A stretch of 64,000 nt of DNA from JAZKFT01 sp039925965 (GCA_039925965.1 JBDSXW010000127.1:62001-126000), one strand, 5' to 3'. Shown: positions 53,305 through 61,722, counted from the first letter of the stretch. Numbers and translations: made by a program. Notes: generated by a model not told the origin, from the letters alone.

Positions 53305-53928
53305 ATGTTGAAAAAAATCTCCACAGACTGGTCATTATGGGTGCTGGTAATTTTTAACCTGTACCTGTTGGATTATTATGAAAAACACCCGGGCGAGATA
53401 GGTACCCTTATTTTTTTGTATTGGGCCCAAAGCGTGCTAATCGGCGTCGTGAACTTTTTTGATATCCTGACGTTGCCGCATATTGAACCCGGATCGATGA
53501 CCATGAACGATAAGCCGGTGGCGGATACTGCCCAAAGCAAGGGCTGCGTCGCTATGTTCTTCCTGGTTCACTATGGGATTTTCCACCTGGTGTACCTGGT
53601 GTTTATCCTTGTGCAAATGCATGGACAAATTAATGGCCATTTTGTGCTGATTGGCGTAGCCATCCTCGCGGTGCAGCTTGTTGGTGATTTTATCAGGCGA
53701 AGGATGCAGCAGCAAGATAAGGCAGTGAATGTAGGCACCATTTTCTTTATGCCTTATGCCCGAATCGTACCAATGCATTTTATGATCCTGCTGCCCAATT
53801 TCATCCATATTAACAACTTTACAATTTTCATTATCCTGAAAATATTCATGGACCTGCTGATGCATTTTTTCACGTCGGACCATTACAAGCGCGGAGGTGG
53901 CGCTGCTTCTTTATCTTCGAAGCTATAA
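53305..53928 (+). CDS. DUF6498-like membrane protein
   Basis: 207 residues with about six hydrophobic helices. LDYYEKHPGEIGTLIFLYWAQ at the start, FFLVHYGIFHLVYLVF in the middle and YARIVPMHFMILLPNF near the end match the small family annotated DUF6498. Function unknown. The next gene starts eight bases after its stop, so both should be co-transcribed. Confidence 0.8.
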   Translation: MLKKISTDWSLWVLVIFNLYLLDYYEKHPGEIGTLIFLYWAQSVLIGVVNFFDILTLPHIEPGSMTMNDKPVADTAQSKGCVAMFFLVHYGIFHLVYLVFILVQMHGQINGHFVLIGVAILAVQLVGDFIRRRMQQQDKAVNVGTIFFMPYARIVPMHFMILLPNFIHINNFTIFIILKIFMDLLMHFFTSDHYKRGGGAASLSSKL

Positions 53929-53936
53929 TTACCCTT

Positions 53937-55184
53937 ATGCCATTAATTACATGTCCAGGTTGCCAGCACCAGTTCGAGCCGAATGATGCCATCCGTGATG
54001 AGTTACAGAAAGAACTGCGCAGCAAAATGGTGGACTGGCAAAAGAAAAAAGACGACGAATTCCAGGCCGAAAGAACCGCCTTGCAGCAACAACTTTTAGC
54101 CAAAGATGCCGATGCTGCCAAAACTTTGGAAACAGAAAAGAAAAAATTAGCCACAGTTCTGGAAACCGATTTGCGCAAGCAGATAACCGGCGATTTTTCC
54201 AACCAGATCACGATGCTGCAGCAGCAGAAAGCCGAAAGCGACGAACGCCTGAAAACCGCCAGGGAAAAGGAACTTGCCTTCCTACAGAAAGAGCAGGAAT
54301 TACTCCATAAAGAAAGCCAGTTAGAAATAACTGTGCAGCAAATGTTGTTGCAAAGAAGCAGCAGCCTGCGCGAAGAAATACAAAAGCAGGAAACAGAACG
54401 GGTGCAGTTGAAAGAAACAGAATTCCAGTTTAAACTGAAGGAGATGGAAGAAAAACTGGAAGCCCAGCGCAAACTCGCTGATGAGATGAAACGCCGTGCC
54501 GAACAAGGCAGCATGCAAAGCCAGGGCGAGGCCCAGGAGCTGGTATTGGAAGATATATTACGGTCCACATTTCCTTTTGACCTTATAACTGAAGTGGGCA
54601 AAGGTGTGCGGGGCGCAGATTGTATTCAACTGGTGCGCAACAGCTTTGGCCAGGAATGCGGCCGTATTATTTTTGAAAGCAAACGCACCCAGGATTTTTC
54701 AGAACAATGGATCGACAAAATCAAGGCGGATATGCGAAGCCAGGGTGCCGATGTAGCAGTTATTGTTACCCAGGCTTTGCCTAAAAAAATGGATCGTTTT
54801 GGCGAGCGTGATGGCGTATATATCTGCAGCTTTGGCGAAGTGAAAGCGATCGTTCACATGCTTCGGGCAGGTATTATTAAATTATCGACAGCGCTGAAAA
54901 GCCAGGAGAATCGCGGCGATAAGATGCACCTGTTATACACCTATCTTACCAGTTCTGAATTTGCTGAGCAATGGAAAGCGATCCGCGAGGGATTTATGGG
55001 TATGCGCCTATCGATCCAGAAGGAACGCGACGCCATGGAGCGGTTGTGGAAAGCGCGGGAAAAACAGCTCGAAAAAGTGTTGCTGAACGCCGCCCATATT
55101 CGTGGCTCCATCGATGGAATCGCCGGCATGGATACGGTAGATTTGAACCTGCTGGATGATGTAACAGCTGAGATAACCGAATAA
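53937..55184 (+). CDS. DUF2130 protein: coiled coil plus nuclease-like domain
   Basis: 415 residues. An N-terminal CPGCQHQFE half zinc-ribbon is followed by about 190 residues of Glu/Gln/Lys-rich coiled coil (residues 20-200) and then the DUF2130 domain: GKGVRGADCIQLVRNSFG, then CGRIIFESKRTQDFSEQWI. The Asp and the ExK in IIFESK have the order of a PD-(D/E)xK nuclease active site; nuclease activity is inference. Cytoplasmic. Probably in one transcript with the preceding membrane protein. Confidence 0.92.
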   Translation: MPLITCPGCQHQFEPNDAIRDELQKELRSKMVDWQKKKDDEFQAERTALQQQLLAKDADAAKTLETEKKKLATVLETDLRKQITGDFSNQITMLQQQKAESDERLKTAREKELAFLQKEQELLHKESQLEITVQQMLLQRSSSLREEIQKQETERVQLKETEFQFKLKEMEEKLEAQRKLADEMKRRAEQGSMQSQGEAQELVLEDILRSTFPFDLITEVGKGVRGADCIQLVRNSFGQECGRIIFESKRTQDFSEQWIDKIKADMRSQGADVAVIVTQALPKKMDRFGERDGVYICSFGEVKAIVHMLRAGIIKLSTALKSQENRGDKMHLLYTYLTSSEFAEQWKAIREGFMGMRLSIQKERDAMERLWKAREKQLEKVLLNAAHIRGSIDGIAGMDTVDLNLLDDVTAEITE

Positions 55185-55223
55185 AGCCGGTTGTGTAGTA
55201 TTGATGGAATTAAATAACGCTGA

Positions 55224-55595
55224 TCATGGATTATGCGCCACCTGTAATTCTTCAATTGCCAGCACTTCATTCAGGTTCTTGTCACTCCATGTAAACATTT
55301 CGGGTATCCAGCCGCAAACATGGTTTTTGATCTGCATCAGAATCCGCCAGGTGCCGGTCATGAGATCTCTTTCGTTTACCGGGGCCGAAAATGAATTAGT
55401 TCCCAGTTTACTAATAATCCTGCCCTGGGTATCCCTGATTATATTATTGAAAAATTTTCCTACCGGTTCAGCCCTATTGCCAAAAACGCAATTTCCCACA
55501 ATCAGACCCAACACTATTTTGCAGGTAGAGTCTATAAGCATTTTCTGATGTAAATATGCAATGGTATTACCAAACTGATCCGTTAATGGTGTCAT
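55224..55595 (-). CDS. Hypothetical protein, possibly 4-fold beta flower type
   Basis: 123 residues from the ATG at 55595. The first 75 residues are built of short beta units of the form 'D-x-x-G-N-x-I-A-Y-L' (DQFGNTIAYL, CKIVLGLIVGNCVFG, PVGKFFNNIIRD, TQGRIISKL), which suggests the small 4-fold beta flower fold. The tail is unrelated. No signal peptide. Function unknown. It converges on the DUF2130 gene, 39 bases away. A longer frame to 55643 is possible. Confidence 0.6.
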   Translation of the reverse strand: MTPLTDQFGNTIAYLHQKMLIDSTCKIVLGLIVGNCVFGNRAEPVGKFFNNIIRDTQGRIISKLGTNSFSAPVNERDLMTGTWRILMQIKNHVCGWIPEMFTWSDKNLNEVLAIEELQVAHNP

Positions 55596-55770
55596 GGCAA
55601 TTTTTCTTTTGAGTGTTAAAGGTTGCACCAAAATCAGTACCAAAAAGGCTTTGTCGAAAATCTGTTGATAAGTTAACTTTCCTTAACAATTTGGTAATAT
55701 TGGATATCCGGCAATCTTGTTTTCTTTCAAAGTTTCCGGGGTACCGACCCATAATTGTTAAGCTAAAAAA

Positions 55771-55812
55771 GGCTGTTCGGCATGGAATAGTCCAATGCTG
55801 AACAGCCCTTAA
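55771..55812. terminator. Bidirectional hairpin terminator
   Basis: 13-bp stem GGCTGTTCGGCAT / ATGCTGAACAGCC (one wobble pair) with an 11-base loop. A run of T follows on both strands (TTAATTTTTTT rightward, TTTTTT leftward). It most likely ends the leftward cytochrome transcript. Confidence 0.8.
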
Positions 55813-55824
55813 TTTTTTTACCTC

Positions 55825-55937
55825 TAACCCCTAAACTTCTAAACCCTAAACTCTAAACTTCTAAACTCTAAACTCTAAACTTCTAACCCCTAAACTTCTA
55901 AACCCTAAAGTTCTAAACCCTAAACTTCTAACCCCTA
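55825..55937. repeat. Telomere-like CTAAACCCTAAACTT repeat at the cytochrome stop
   Basis: About fourteen 7-9 bp units of CTAAACT, TCTAAACC and CTAACCC. Read leftward, the cytochrome TAG stop is part of the first TTAGGGG unit. Confidence 0.92.
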
Positions 55938-56378
55938 ATGCCGCCTTGCTGCAATAGAATCAAACCCAATCAAAGGCATCTCTTCTCCGCGGTGGCAGGT
56001 GTAGCAGTTTACCACCTGCTTACTCATATGGTCGGTACGGCTTACCCCAAAGTATTTTTCGTTGAGGCCGTACGTCATTTCAATCATCTCGCGGGCATCT
56101 TGCTTGTGCCGGGAGGCACTATCGCTGGCAAAATCGAGTTTCCCGGGGCGTGTTTTACTGTCGGCATGGCAAAAACTGCATTTTACGTTCAGCGATGCAC
56201 AAAAGAAATCCATATGCTTACCCAGGTCGTCATGGCTGATATCAGCAGGTAACACTTTGAGGTTCTTTGCGTTTTGTTCTTTCCTTTGCCCCTCCTGGGC
56301 GATAACGCTGAGCGCGGCGCATAAAAGAACCAGGGCACTGGCGGTGATGAGCGTTTTTTTATTGCGGATAATGATCAT
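55935..56378 (-). CDS. Exported c-type cytochrome with two CxxCH sites
   Basis: 147 residues, signal peptide (ASALVLLCAALSVIAQ). Haem c sites CSFCH (67-71) and CYTCH (125-129). The stretch NLKVLPADISHDDLGKHMDF and the spacing of sites match the small cytochromes of the photosynthetic reaction centre cytochrome family (CytoC_RC) found in many non-photosynthetic bacteria. It carries electrons in the periplasm; partner unknown. Its nearest divergent neighbour starts 233 bases away. Confidence 0.9.
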   Translation of the reverse strand: MIIIRNKKTLITASALVLLCAALSVIAQEGQRKEQNAKNLKVLPADISHDDLGKHMDFFCASLNVKCSFCHADSKTRPGKLDFASDSASRHKQDAREMIEMTYGLNEKYFGVSRTDHMSKQVVNCYTCHRGEEMPLIGFDSIAARRH

Positions 56379-56610
56379 TGTGTTACTGTTTTTTATTTGG
56401 TGGTCAAATTAATGTCAAAAAGCAATGCCATCGGCTAAAACATCCGGCCTTAACGCATCATTTAACCTTTTTTAACGGATGCCTGTCCTGCAAACCAAAT
56501 GCTTCAAAAAATTGTATTGCCAGCAGTATTCCATCTGGTTCACGAAAAAGACGAAAAGACCGTTGACCCGGTGACTCATTTAACAACCAAAAAAACACAG
56601 CTATCTGAAT

Positions 56611-57444
56611 ATGGTTCAAGCCTATAATTTTCTTGCCGCCTGGCAATTGTTTCCGGAGAAATGTATTTATGAATCTGGCATGGCACCCAAAAGCGGCAAT
56701 TACAAAATTGACTCCGTTTACAATGGTCACGCTCTCAGCATCAGCATCAACTGGGTAAGCCTTGATAACGAGGCATTTTACACCCAATACACCGTAACAC
56801 CTGATGGTGAACGACATGATTTTGAAAATAAAGAATTGGCAGATGAGTTGCAATGCAGCATTATCAACGCTTCCAACATCACTACTGTTTTTTTTAAGGA
56901 TCAGCAACAGGTATTACGGGTGGTAAAGGAAATTATGCCAAACGGTTATCTAAGGCTTTCCCAGGATGGTGTATCCAAAGAGGGCAAAGCGTTCAAAAAT
57001 GTGGAGCTGTACCATAAGCAATTGAATGTATTGCCTTACGCCAGCAGTGTTGGCAGCGTAGTAATTCGCCCTACCAAAGAAGGTGTGATAAAACATAAGG
57101 CTTTAAGCGCCATGGAAGAGCAAACAGAAATGCAACTCGACCAGATAAGGGCGCAGATAGAACTGCTGGCAAGGCAGGCCACAGAGATCCGCAAACGGAA
57201 AGAGTTAAGCCTGATGGTGTATGAAGCCCGGCTTAGTTTTAAACCACAGATCGGCCAAACTTATCATCTCTACGAAAAGGGGGATGGCAGCCATACATTA
57301 AGCCTCGTAGCACCGGAAGAATGGGGCGGGAGTGGCCCTTTCAAACTGTTTGTGGCATCGGTACGCTTACTGGCAGATCATACCTGGAAGGAAATAGACC
57401 GCAGCAAAAAGAAGCAGCCTTTTGAGGATATCGAGTTTGAATAG
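56611..57444 (+). CDS. DUF2452-containing cytoplasmic protein
   Basis: 277 residues. The C-terminal half, from about 138 (VLPYASSVGSVVIRPTKEGV, then ALSAMEEQTEMQLDQIRAQI and IGQTYHLYEKGDGSHTLSLV), is DUF2452. The N-terminal 130 residues (AWQLFPEKCIYESGMAPKSG, then TVTPDGERHDF) look like a small lipocalin-like or DUF1579-type beta barrel. This gives a two-domain fusion, whereas DUF2452 is often a free-standing protein. Function unknown. Confidence 0.85.
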   Translation: MVQAYNFLAAWQLFPEKCIYESGMAPKSGNYKIDSVYNGHALSISINWVSLDNEAFYTQYTVTPDGERHDFENKELADELQCSIINASNITTVFFKDQQQVLRVVKEIMPNGYLRLSQDGVSKEGKAFKNVELYHKQLNVLPYASSVGSVVIRPTKEGVIKHKALSAMEEQTEMQLDQIRAQIELLARQATEIRKRKELSLMVYEARLSFKPQIGQTYHLYEKGDGSHTLSLVAPEEWGGSGPFKLFVASVRLLADHTWKEIDRSKKKQPFEDIEFE

Positions 57445-57624
57445 GAGTAGCCGTTTTACAAGTGCCTCTGGCAAAGAAAAATATGCATATATTGCTTAGC
57501 AAGTTTTGCAAGACGATGTCCCCTTATTGAGGCATCCTGCGTTCGATCGAAATCCGTTTTGACCAATATGGCAATGATAGCATGATGGCGGGCTTATCTT
57601 TAACCTTCACCTGAACACACCCGT

Positions 57625-58200
57625 ATGATAAGATGGCTCTGCAAAATAATCATTAAATTGTGTGGCTGGACTATTGATGAGACGATGCCCATCGACATGA
57701 AAAAATGCATGGTGATCGCTGCTCCACATACCAGCAACTGGGATTTCTGGTATTGTATGGCGGCCTTCCAGATTTACCGTTTAAAGATCCGGTTTACGGT
57801 GAAGAAGGAATGGATGAAATTTCCCTATAGTCTTTTAATGAAGCCGCTCGGAGGTATAGGTATTGATCGCTCGCCAAAGATCGTAGGCGCCGAACGTATC
57901 AGCCATACCGATGCTATGATCAATTTGTTTAATTCCCACGAACAATTGATCATCATTTTTACACCGGAAGGCACCCGCAGCCGGGTAGAGAAATGGAAGA
58001 CTGGCTTTTATCATGTGGCTGTTGGTGCAGGTATCCCGATCTGCCTGGCCTACTGCGATTATAAAGCAAAAAAAGCCGGTATTGCCAAAGTAATTTACCC
58101 CAATGATTATGAAAAAGACATGCGGGAGATTATGGCTTTTTATAAAACGATAACTGCTAAGTTTCCGGAAAATTTTAGTGTGGATAAGGAGTTTGGGTGA
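57625..58200 (+). CDS. 1-acyl-glycerol-3-phosphate acyltransferase-like protein
   Basis: 191 residues of the PlsC superfamily. The catalytic HX4D is HTSNWD near 35-40, and EGTRSR near 117-122 is the phosphate-binding block. It is a short member with one possible N-terminal membrane-association helix, closer to the single-domain lysophospholipid acyltransferases with HTSNWDF than to classical PlsC. It would transfer an acyl chain to a lipid acceptor at the inner membrane. The TGA stop is part of a GGGTGATTGGTTTATTGG repeat. Confidence 0.9.
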   Translation: MIRWLCKIIIKLCGWTIDETMPIDMKKCMVIAAPHTSNWDFWYCMAAFQIYRLKIRFTVKKEWMKFPYSLLMKPLGGIGIDRSPKIVGAERISHTDAMINLFNSHEQLIIIFTPEGTRSRVEKWKTGFYHVAVGAGIPICLAYCDYKAKKAGIAKVIYPNDYEKDMREIMAFYKTITAKFPENFSVDKEFG

Positions 58201-58250
58201 TTGGTTTATTGGTTGATTGGGTGATTAGTTGATTGGTTGATGGGTGGACT
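58198..58250. repeat. GATTGGTT tandem repeat after the acyltransferase stop
   Basis: Six units of GATTGGTT/GATTGGGT/GATTAGTT, beginning in the stop codon. Confidence 0.88.
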
Positions 58251-58284
58251 AGATGGTTAGTAAAACCTATAGGATTTTGAGCAC

Positions 58285-58316
58285 AAAAAAGCCACAACCC
58301 TTTCAGATCCTGGCTT
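58285..58316 (-). terminator. Terminator of msrA
   Basis: Read leftward: AAGCCA ... TGGCTT with a 16-base loop and TTTTTT, about 25 bases after the msrA stop. Confidence 0.6.
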
Positions 58317-58339
58317 ATCATACAAGAAGGCAATCGTTA

Positions 58340-58984
58340 TCAGTGCTTCTTCAGTTTATTCTTAAATACTTTTTCAAACTTGTCCAGCTTGGGCTTAATC
58401 ACCATCCGGCAATAGCCATAAGTAGTATTGTTGGCATAAAAGTTCTGGTGGTAATCCTCGGCCTCGTAAAAGTTTTTGAACGGTTCGATGGCTGTTACAA
58501 TCGGGTTGTCGAAAGCGCCGGCTTTGTCCAGTTCTGCCTTATATTTTTCTGCCTTTTGCTTTTGCTCGTCGTTATGGTAAAAGATAACGCTGCGGTACTG
58601 GGGTCCTATATCAGCACCCTGCTGGTCGGGGGTAGTAGGATCATGGATTTTCCAGAACACTTCGAGCAACTCATCATAAGTAATTACAGAAGGATCATAT
58701 ACTACTTCAATCACTTCGGCATGGCCGGTATTTTTTTCGCATACCTGCTCGTAAGTGGGGTTCTTTACATAGCCGCCGCTATAGCCGCTATTGGCTTTCA
58801 GCACGCCTTCCAATTCCTGGAAGATCGCCTCCGTACACCAAAAACATCCGGTGCCAAATGTTGCCGTTTCTGTCTTCATTGTATTTTTTGCGCTGGAATT
58901 GTTATAGACTTTGGTATTGCGTTCCTGCCCGCAGGAAGCTAGCACCATGATACTTAAAAAGCCCGCTAAAAAGGTGGGTCGCAT
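58340..58984 (-). CDS. msrA: Peptide-methionine (S)-S-oxide reductase, lipoprotein form
   Basis: 214 residues. It reduces methionine S-sulfoxide in proteins. The catalytic Cys47 is in GTGCFWCTEA, and GYSGGYVKNPTYEQVC, GHAEVIEV and GADIGPQYRS follow as in the family. A signal peptide with lipobox MVLASC (Cys18) indicates export and lipid anchoring, so this form repairs envelope proteins. The start is divergent from the PPC-domain gene, 39 bases away. Confidence 0.96.
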   Translation of the reverse strand: MRPTFLAGFLSIMVLASCGQERNTKVYNNSSAKNTMKTETATFGTGCFWCTEAIFQELEGVLKANSGYSGGYVKNPTYEQVCEKNTGHAEVIEVVYDPSVITYDELLEVFWKIHDPTTPDQQGADIGPQYRSVIFYHNDEQKQKAEKYKAELDKAGAFDNPIVTAIEPFKNFYEAEDYHQNFYANNTTYGYCRMVIKPKLDKFEKVFKNKLKKH

Positions 58985-58988
58985 AAAC

Positions 58989-58996
58989 TATATTTG
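58989..58996 (+). promoter_or_regulatory. TATATTTG -7 box of the PPC-domain gene
   Basis: Exact TAnnTTTG match 27 bases before the ATG at 59024; -33 element not clear. Confidence 0.45.
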
Positions 58997-59023
58997 AGTG
59001 ATATCTACAAATTACGGCGACAA

Positions 59024-59530
59024 ATGGTTCATAAGAATTCGTTACAAAGAAGTTTAACAGAATGGGCCGTTTTAACTGTCGCCCTGCTGACAATAGCCGG
59101 TTCCTGGTCCTGTAAAAACAGTAAAGCGATGCATAGCAACAATATCATCCATGCCTTTCGCCTTAAACCTGGGGAGGATTTAAAGCAATCTATCTTAAAA
59201 TATGTAAATGATCATCAAATGGCAGCGGGATTTATTGTAACCTGCGTGGGTAGCCTGACCCACTACGATATCCGCTTTGCCAACCAGCCCGATGGAACTA
59301 CCGGTACGGGTCATTTTGAAATTGTTTCACTCACCGGAGTACTGGGCATAGCCGGCAGCCATATCCATATCAGCATCAGCGACAGCACCGGCAAAACAAT
59401 CGGCGGCCACCTCATGGACGGTTGCAAAATCTACACCACCGCCGAAATTGTAATCGGCGAAGACAAAAGCAAATTTTTCAGGAGGGAAGTAGATTCTACG
59501 TTTGGCTATAAAGAATTGAAAGTGGAATAA
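59024..59530 (+). CDS. PPC/DUF296 domain protein with export signal
   Basis: 168 residues. The PPC domain (about 42-165) shows HAFRLKPGEDLKQSILKYV, then AAGFIVTCVGSLTHYDIRFA and GIAGSHIHISISDSTGKTIG with the conserved His cluster, and GCKIYTTAEIVIGE. Family members are usually cytoplasmic trimers or fused to AT-hooks in plant DNA-binding proteins. Here a hydrophobic N-terminus (AVLTVALLTIAGSWSC) suggests membrane anchoring or export; the lipobox is imperfect. The ATG at 59024 is chosen over a TTG at 58994. A chromatin role is therefore unlikely. Confidence 0.88.
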   Translation: MVHKNSLQRSLTEWAVLTVALLTIAGSWSCKNSKAMHSNNIIHAFRLKPGEDLKQSILKYVNDHQMAAGFIVTCVGSLTHYDIRFANQPDGTTGTGHFEIVSLTGVLGIAGSHIHISISDSTGKTIGGHLMDGCKIYTTAEIVIGEDKSKFFRREVDSTFGYKELKVE

Positions 59531-59584
59531 AGGCTAGTAGGGTAGAAGTGAGTGGCGGGTAGGCTTTTAAAGGATGACTGCCAC

Positions 59585-59640
59585 AATCCATTACGTCATT
59601 ATCTATGATCCATTAACCCATTATCCATTATTCTCCTTGC
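59585..59640. repeat. AATGGATAATGGGTT repeat running into a coding region
   Basis: Read leftward, units AATGGAT, AATGGGTT, AATGGATC and AATGACGT run across the stop codon at 59599. They cover the last ten codons of the HEAT-like gene (IMDNGLMDHR). Confidence 0.85.
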
Positions 59641-60120
59641 CCTGCTTCTGAACGCCGCGGTTTCATGTGCCCATCTGGCTTCGATGATCAGTTTTATTTC
59701 CGGCAATATTTCGGGGTATAGTTTCGATAAGTTGTATAGCACGGTTAATGAAAATACCTTTACTGCCACGGCTTCTTTGGGGGCTTCTATAAATTCAAAA
59801 CAGCAGTTCATTACCTCCCCCTGCAGCGATTTGGGAATGTCGATATACTGCAACATCCTGACGGTGTTGCGTTTTACGGCATTGTGCAGGCCCGGCTTTT
59901 TCATGTTTTGTATGATCGCCTTCAAATGTTTTTTTATCATTTTCGGGTGCCCGGCAGCGATATAACTTAAGGGCCAGCCACTTCTTTGGGTAACCCGGTA
60001 TTCACTATTTAGAAACAGCGCTACCAGTTCATCGAATCGCTTTTGATCGGTGCCTACCCAGGCTACAATCTTGTCTTTTTGTGCCTTGGAATGTTCTTCC
60101 AGAATCATTTGTTCAAGCAT
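59599..60120 (-). CDS. HEAT-like helical hypothetical protein
   Basis: 173 residues from the ATG at 60120 (MLEQMILEEH); a longer frame to 60183 translates a repeat. All-helical pattern with amphipathic pairs (RFDELVALFLNSEYRVTQR, AAGHPKMIKKHLKAIIQNM, NAVKRNTVRMLQYIDIP) resembles HEAT/ARM-type helical repeats. I associate it with an unnamed Bacteroidota family. The C-terminal ten residues are encoded by the intergenic repeat, so the original end may have been replaced. Confidence 0.75.
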   Translation of the reverse strand: MLEQMILEEHSKAQKDKIVAWVGTDQKRFDELVALFLNSEYRVTQRSGWPLSYIAAGHPKMIKKHLKAIIQNMKKPGLHNAVKRNTVRMLQYIDIPKSLQGEVMNCCFEFIEAPKEAVAVKVFSLTVLYNLSKLYPEILPEIKLIIEARWAHETAAFRSRARRIMDNGLMDHR

Positions 60121-60172
60121 AGTAAGTAGTGACTGGTAGCTATTAAGTAGTAAGTAGTGAGTTGTAAGTAGA
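60121..60172. repeat. AAGTAGTAAGTAGTGAG repeat upstream of the HEAT-like gene
   Basis: Six imperfect 7-8 bp units, same family as 8952-9056. It begins at the base after the ATG of the leftward gene, so the 5' leader is repeat DNA. Confidence 0.85.
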
Positions 60173-60348
60173 TGGTGGGCCAAAGTGAGTGGTTAGTAGT
60201 TGAGTGCATGCAGGTTCAACATGCGCCGGGGTTCGATTTCTGGCAAAATAAGAATTTGATGAACAAGTACAAGCCGGGATTTGTCTTCGTATCATTGCCC
60301 ATCATTTTTTAGAGCCGGATTTTTTACAGGGATAAAACCTCAAGTTTC

Positions 60349-61602
60349 ATGGAACAAACTTTCGCATCCATTATCACTATCGGCGATGAGCTTCTGATAG
60401 GCCAGGTAATCGACACCAATAGTGCTTTTATTGGCCGGAGCCTGAACGCCATCGGAGTATCGGTAAAACACCGGCTTGCAGTAGGCGATGCCTGGAACGA
60501 TATCTGGCAAGCCCTGGACGCCGAGAGCAAAAATTCGTCCATTGTGCTGATAACCGGCGGGCTGGGCCCCACGGCTGATGATATTACCAAACCCTTGCTA
60601 TGCGATTATTTCGGTGGCAAAATGGTAGTAGATCCAGGAGCCCTGGAAAACGTGGAAGCCATTTTCAGAATGCTTAACCGGCCGATGATTGAACGGAACC
60701 GCAAGCAGGCCGAGGTGCCCGACAACTGCACCGTAATCCCCAACAAACGGGGTACAGCACCTGGTATGTTGTTCGAAAAAAACGGTGTTGTCTTTATCAG
60801 CATGCCTGGCGTACCCAACGAAATGCAGGGCATGATCACTGATTATGTGCTGCCTTATCTAACTGAGGTAAAAGCACTTCCCACGATTATCCATAAAACA
60901 CTGGTCACCAATGGCATTGGAGAATCATCCCTGGCCGACTTATTGCAGCCATGGGAAGAATCCCTGCCGGAAAATATTAAGTTAGCCTACCTGCCGAATT
61001 ATGGTATGGTACGTTTGCGGCTTACAGCCATTGGCCCGGTAAAGGAAGTATTGGAACAGGCTGTTGAAAAAGAATTTGAAACACTGCAATCATTGGTCGC
61101 CGAGTTTCTGGTAACCACCGAAGATGAACCGATGGAAAAAGTGTTAGGGCGGATATTGCTTAATCGCGGAGAAACGATGGCAACTGCCGAAAGCTGCACC
61201 GGTGGCTATATCGCCCATCTTATTACCTCCATGGCCGGGTCTTCTGCCTATTACAATGGAAGCGTTGTCAGTTACAGTTATGAGGCCAAGGAAGATATTT
61301 TGGGGGTAGACCACGACTTGCTGCAGACTCATGGCGCCGTAAGTGAAGCCGTGGTAATTGAAATGGTAAAAGGTGCCCTGAAGCAACTTAAAACCACCTA
61401 TGCAATTGCCGTAAGCGGCATCATGGGCCCGGGTGGCGGAACTGATGATAAACCTGCTGGTACGGTATGGGTAGCTGTTGGAAATGACCAGCAGACAGCT
61501 ACCCAAAAATTCTACTTTCGGTTTGACAGAAAACGAAATATTGAACTAACGGCCAACAACGCCATGAATCTGTTGAGAAAGTTTATCATTGGGCAAAAAT
61601 GA
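60349..61602 (+). CDS. cinA: CinA-family protein (competence/damage-inducible A)
   Basis: 417 residues, full two-domain form. The N-terminal molybdopterin-binding-like domain (GDELLIGQVIDTNSAFIGRS at about 12-31, TGGLGPTADDITK at 65-77) has ADP-ribose pyrophosphatase activity in characterised members. The C-terminal domain (AESCTGGYIAHLITSMAGSS, then SGIMGPGGGTDDKPAGTVW) is an NMN amidohydrolase, PncC-type. Together they recycle pyridine nucleotides; the competence role is indirect. The E2 gene follows after 220 bases. Confidence 0.96.
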   Translation: MEQTFASIITIGDELLIGQVIDTNSAFIGRSLNAIGVSVKHRLAVGDAWNDIWQALDAESKNSSIVLITGGLGPTADDITKPLLCDYFGGKMVVDPGALENVEAIFRMLNRPMIERNRKQAEVPDNCTVIPNKRGTAPGMLFEKNGVVFISMPGVPNEMQGMITDYVLPYLTEVKALPTIIHKTLVTNGIGESSLADLLQPWEESLPENIKLAYLPNYGMVRLRLTAIGPVKEVLEQAVEKEFETLQSLVAEFLVTTEDEPMEKVLGRILLNRGETMATAESCTGGYIAHLITSMAGSSAYYNGSVVSYSYEAKEDILGVDHDLLQTHGAVSEAVVIEMVKGALKQLKTTYAIAVSGIMGPGGGTDDKPAGTVWVAVGNDQQTATQKFYFRFDRKRNIELTANNAMNLLRKFIIGQK

Positions 61603-61693
61603 GCAGTTCTTTAAATGCTTGTTAGCTGAATGCGCGTTGTGGAAACTGTTCTCCAACCTTTTTTCAAACCCGTTTGCGCCCATCAAAATTCTG

Positions 61694-61722
61694 TTGCAGC
61701 GGAGCCGATTTACCTACATTTG
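61694..61722 (+). promoter_or_regulatory. TTG-N18-TACATTTG promoter of the E2 gene
   Basis: Both Bacteroidota promoter elements at good spacing, about 100 bases before the E2 ATG in the gap after cinA. The clearest promoter in the window. Confidence 0.65.

Noticed and set aside
60186..60260. tRNA-like fold near the cinA leader (GCATG/CATGC stem and a GTTCGATT loop)
   Set aside because: The anticodon loop would have nine bases, the acceptor stem does not pair over seven bases and the T stem needs two wobble pairs. Not a tRNA; at most a chance or very decayed form.
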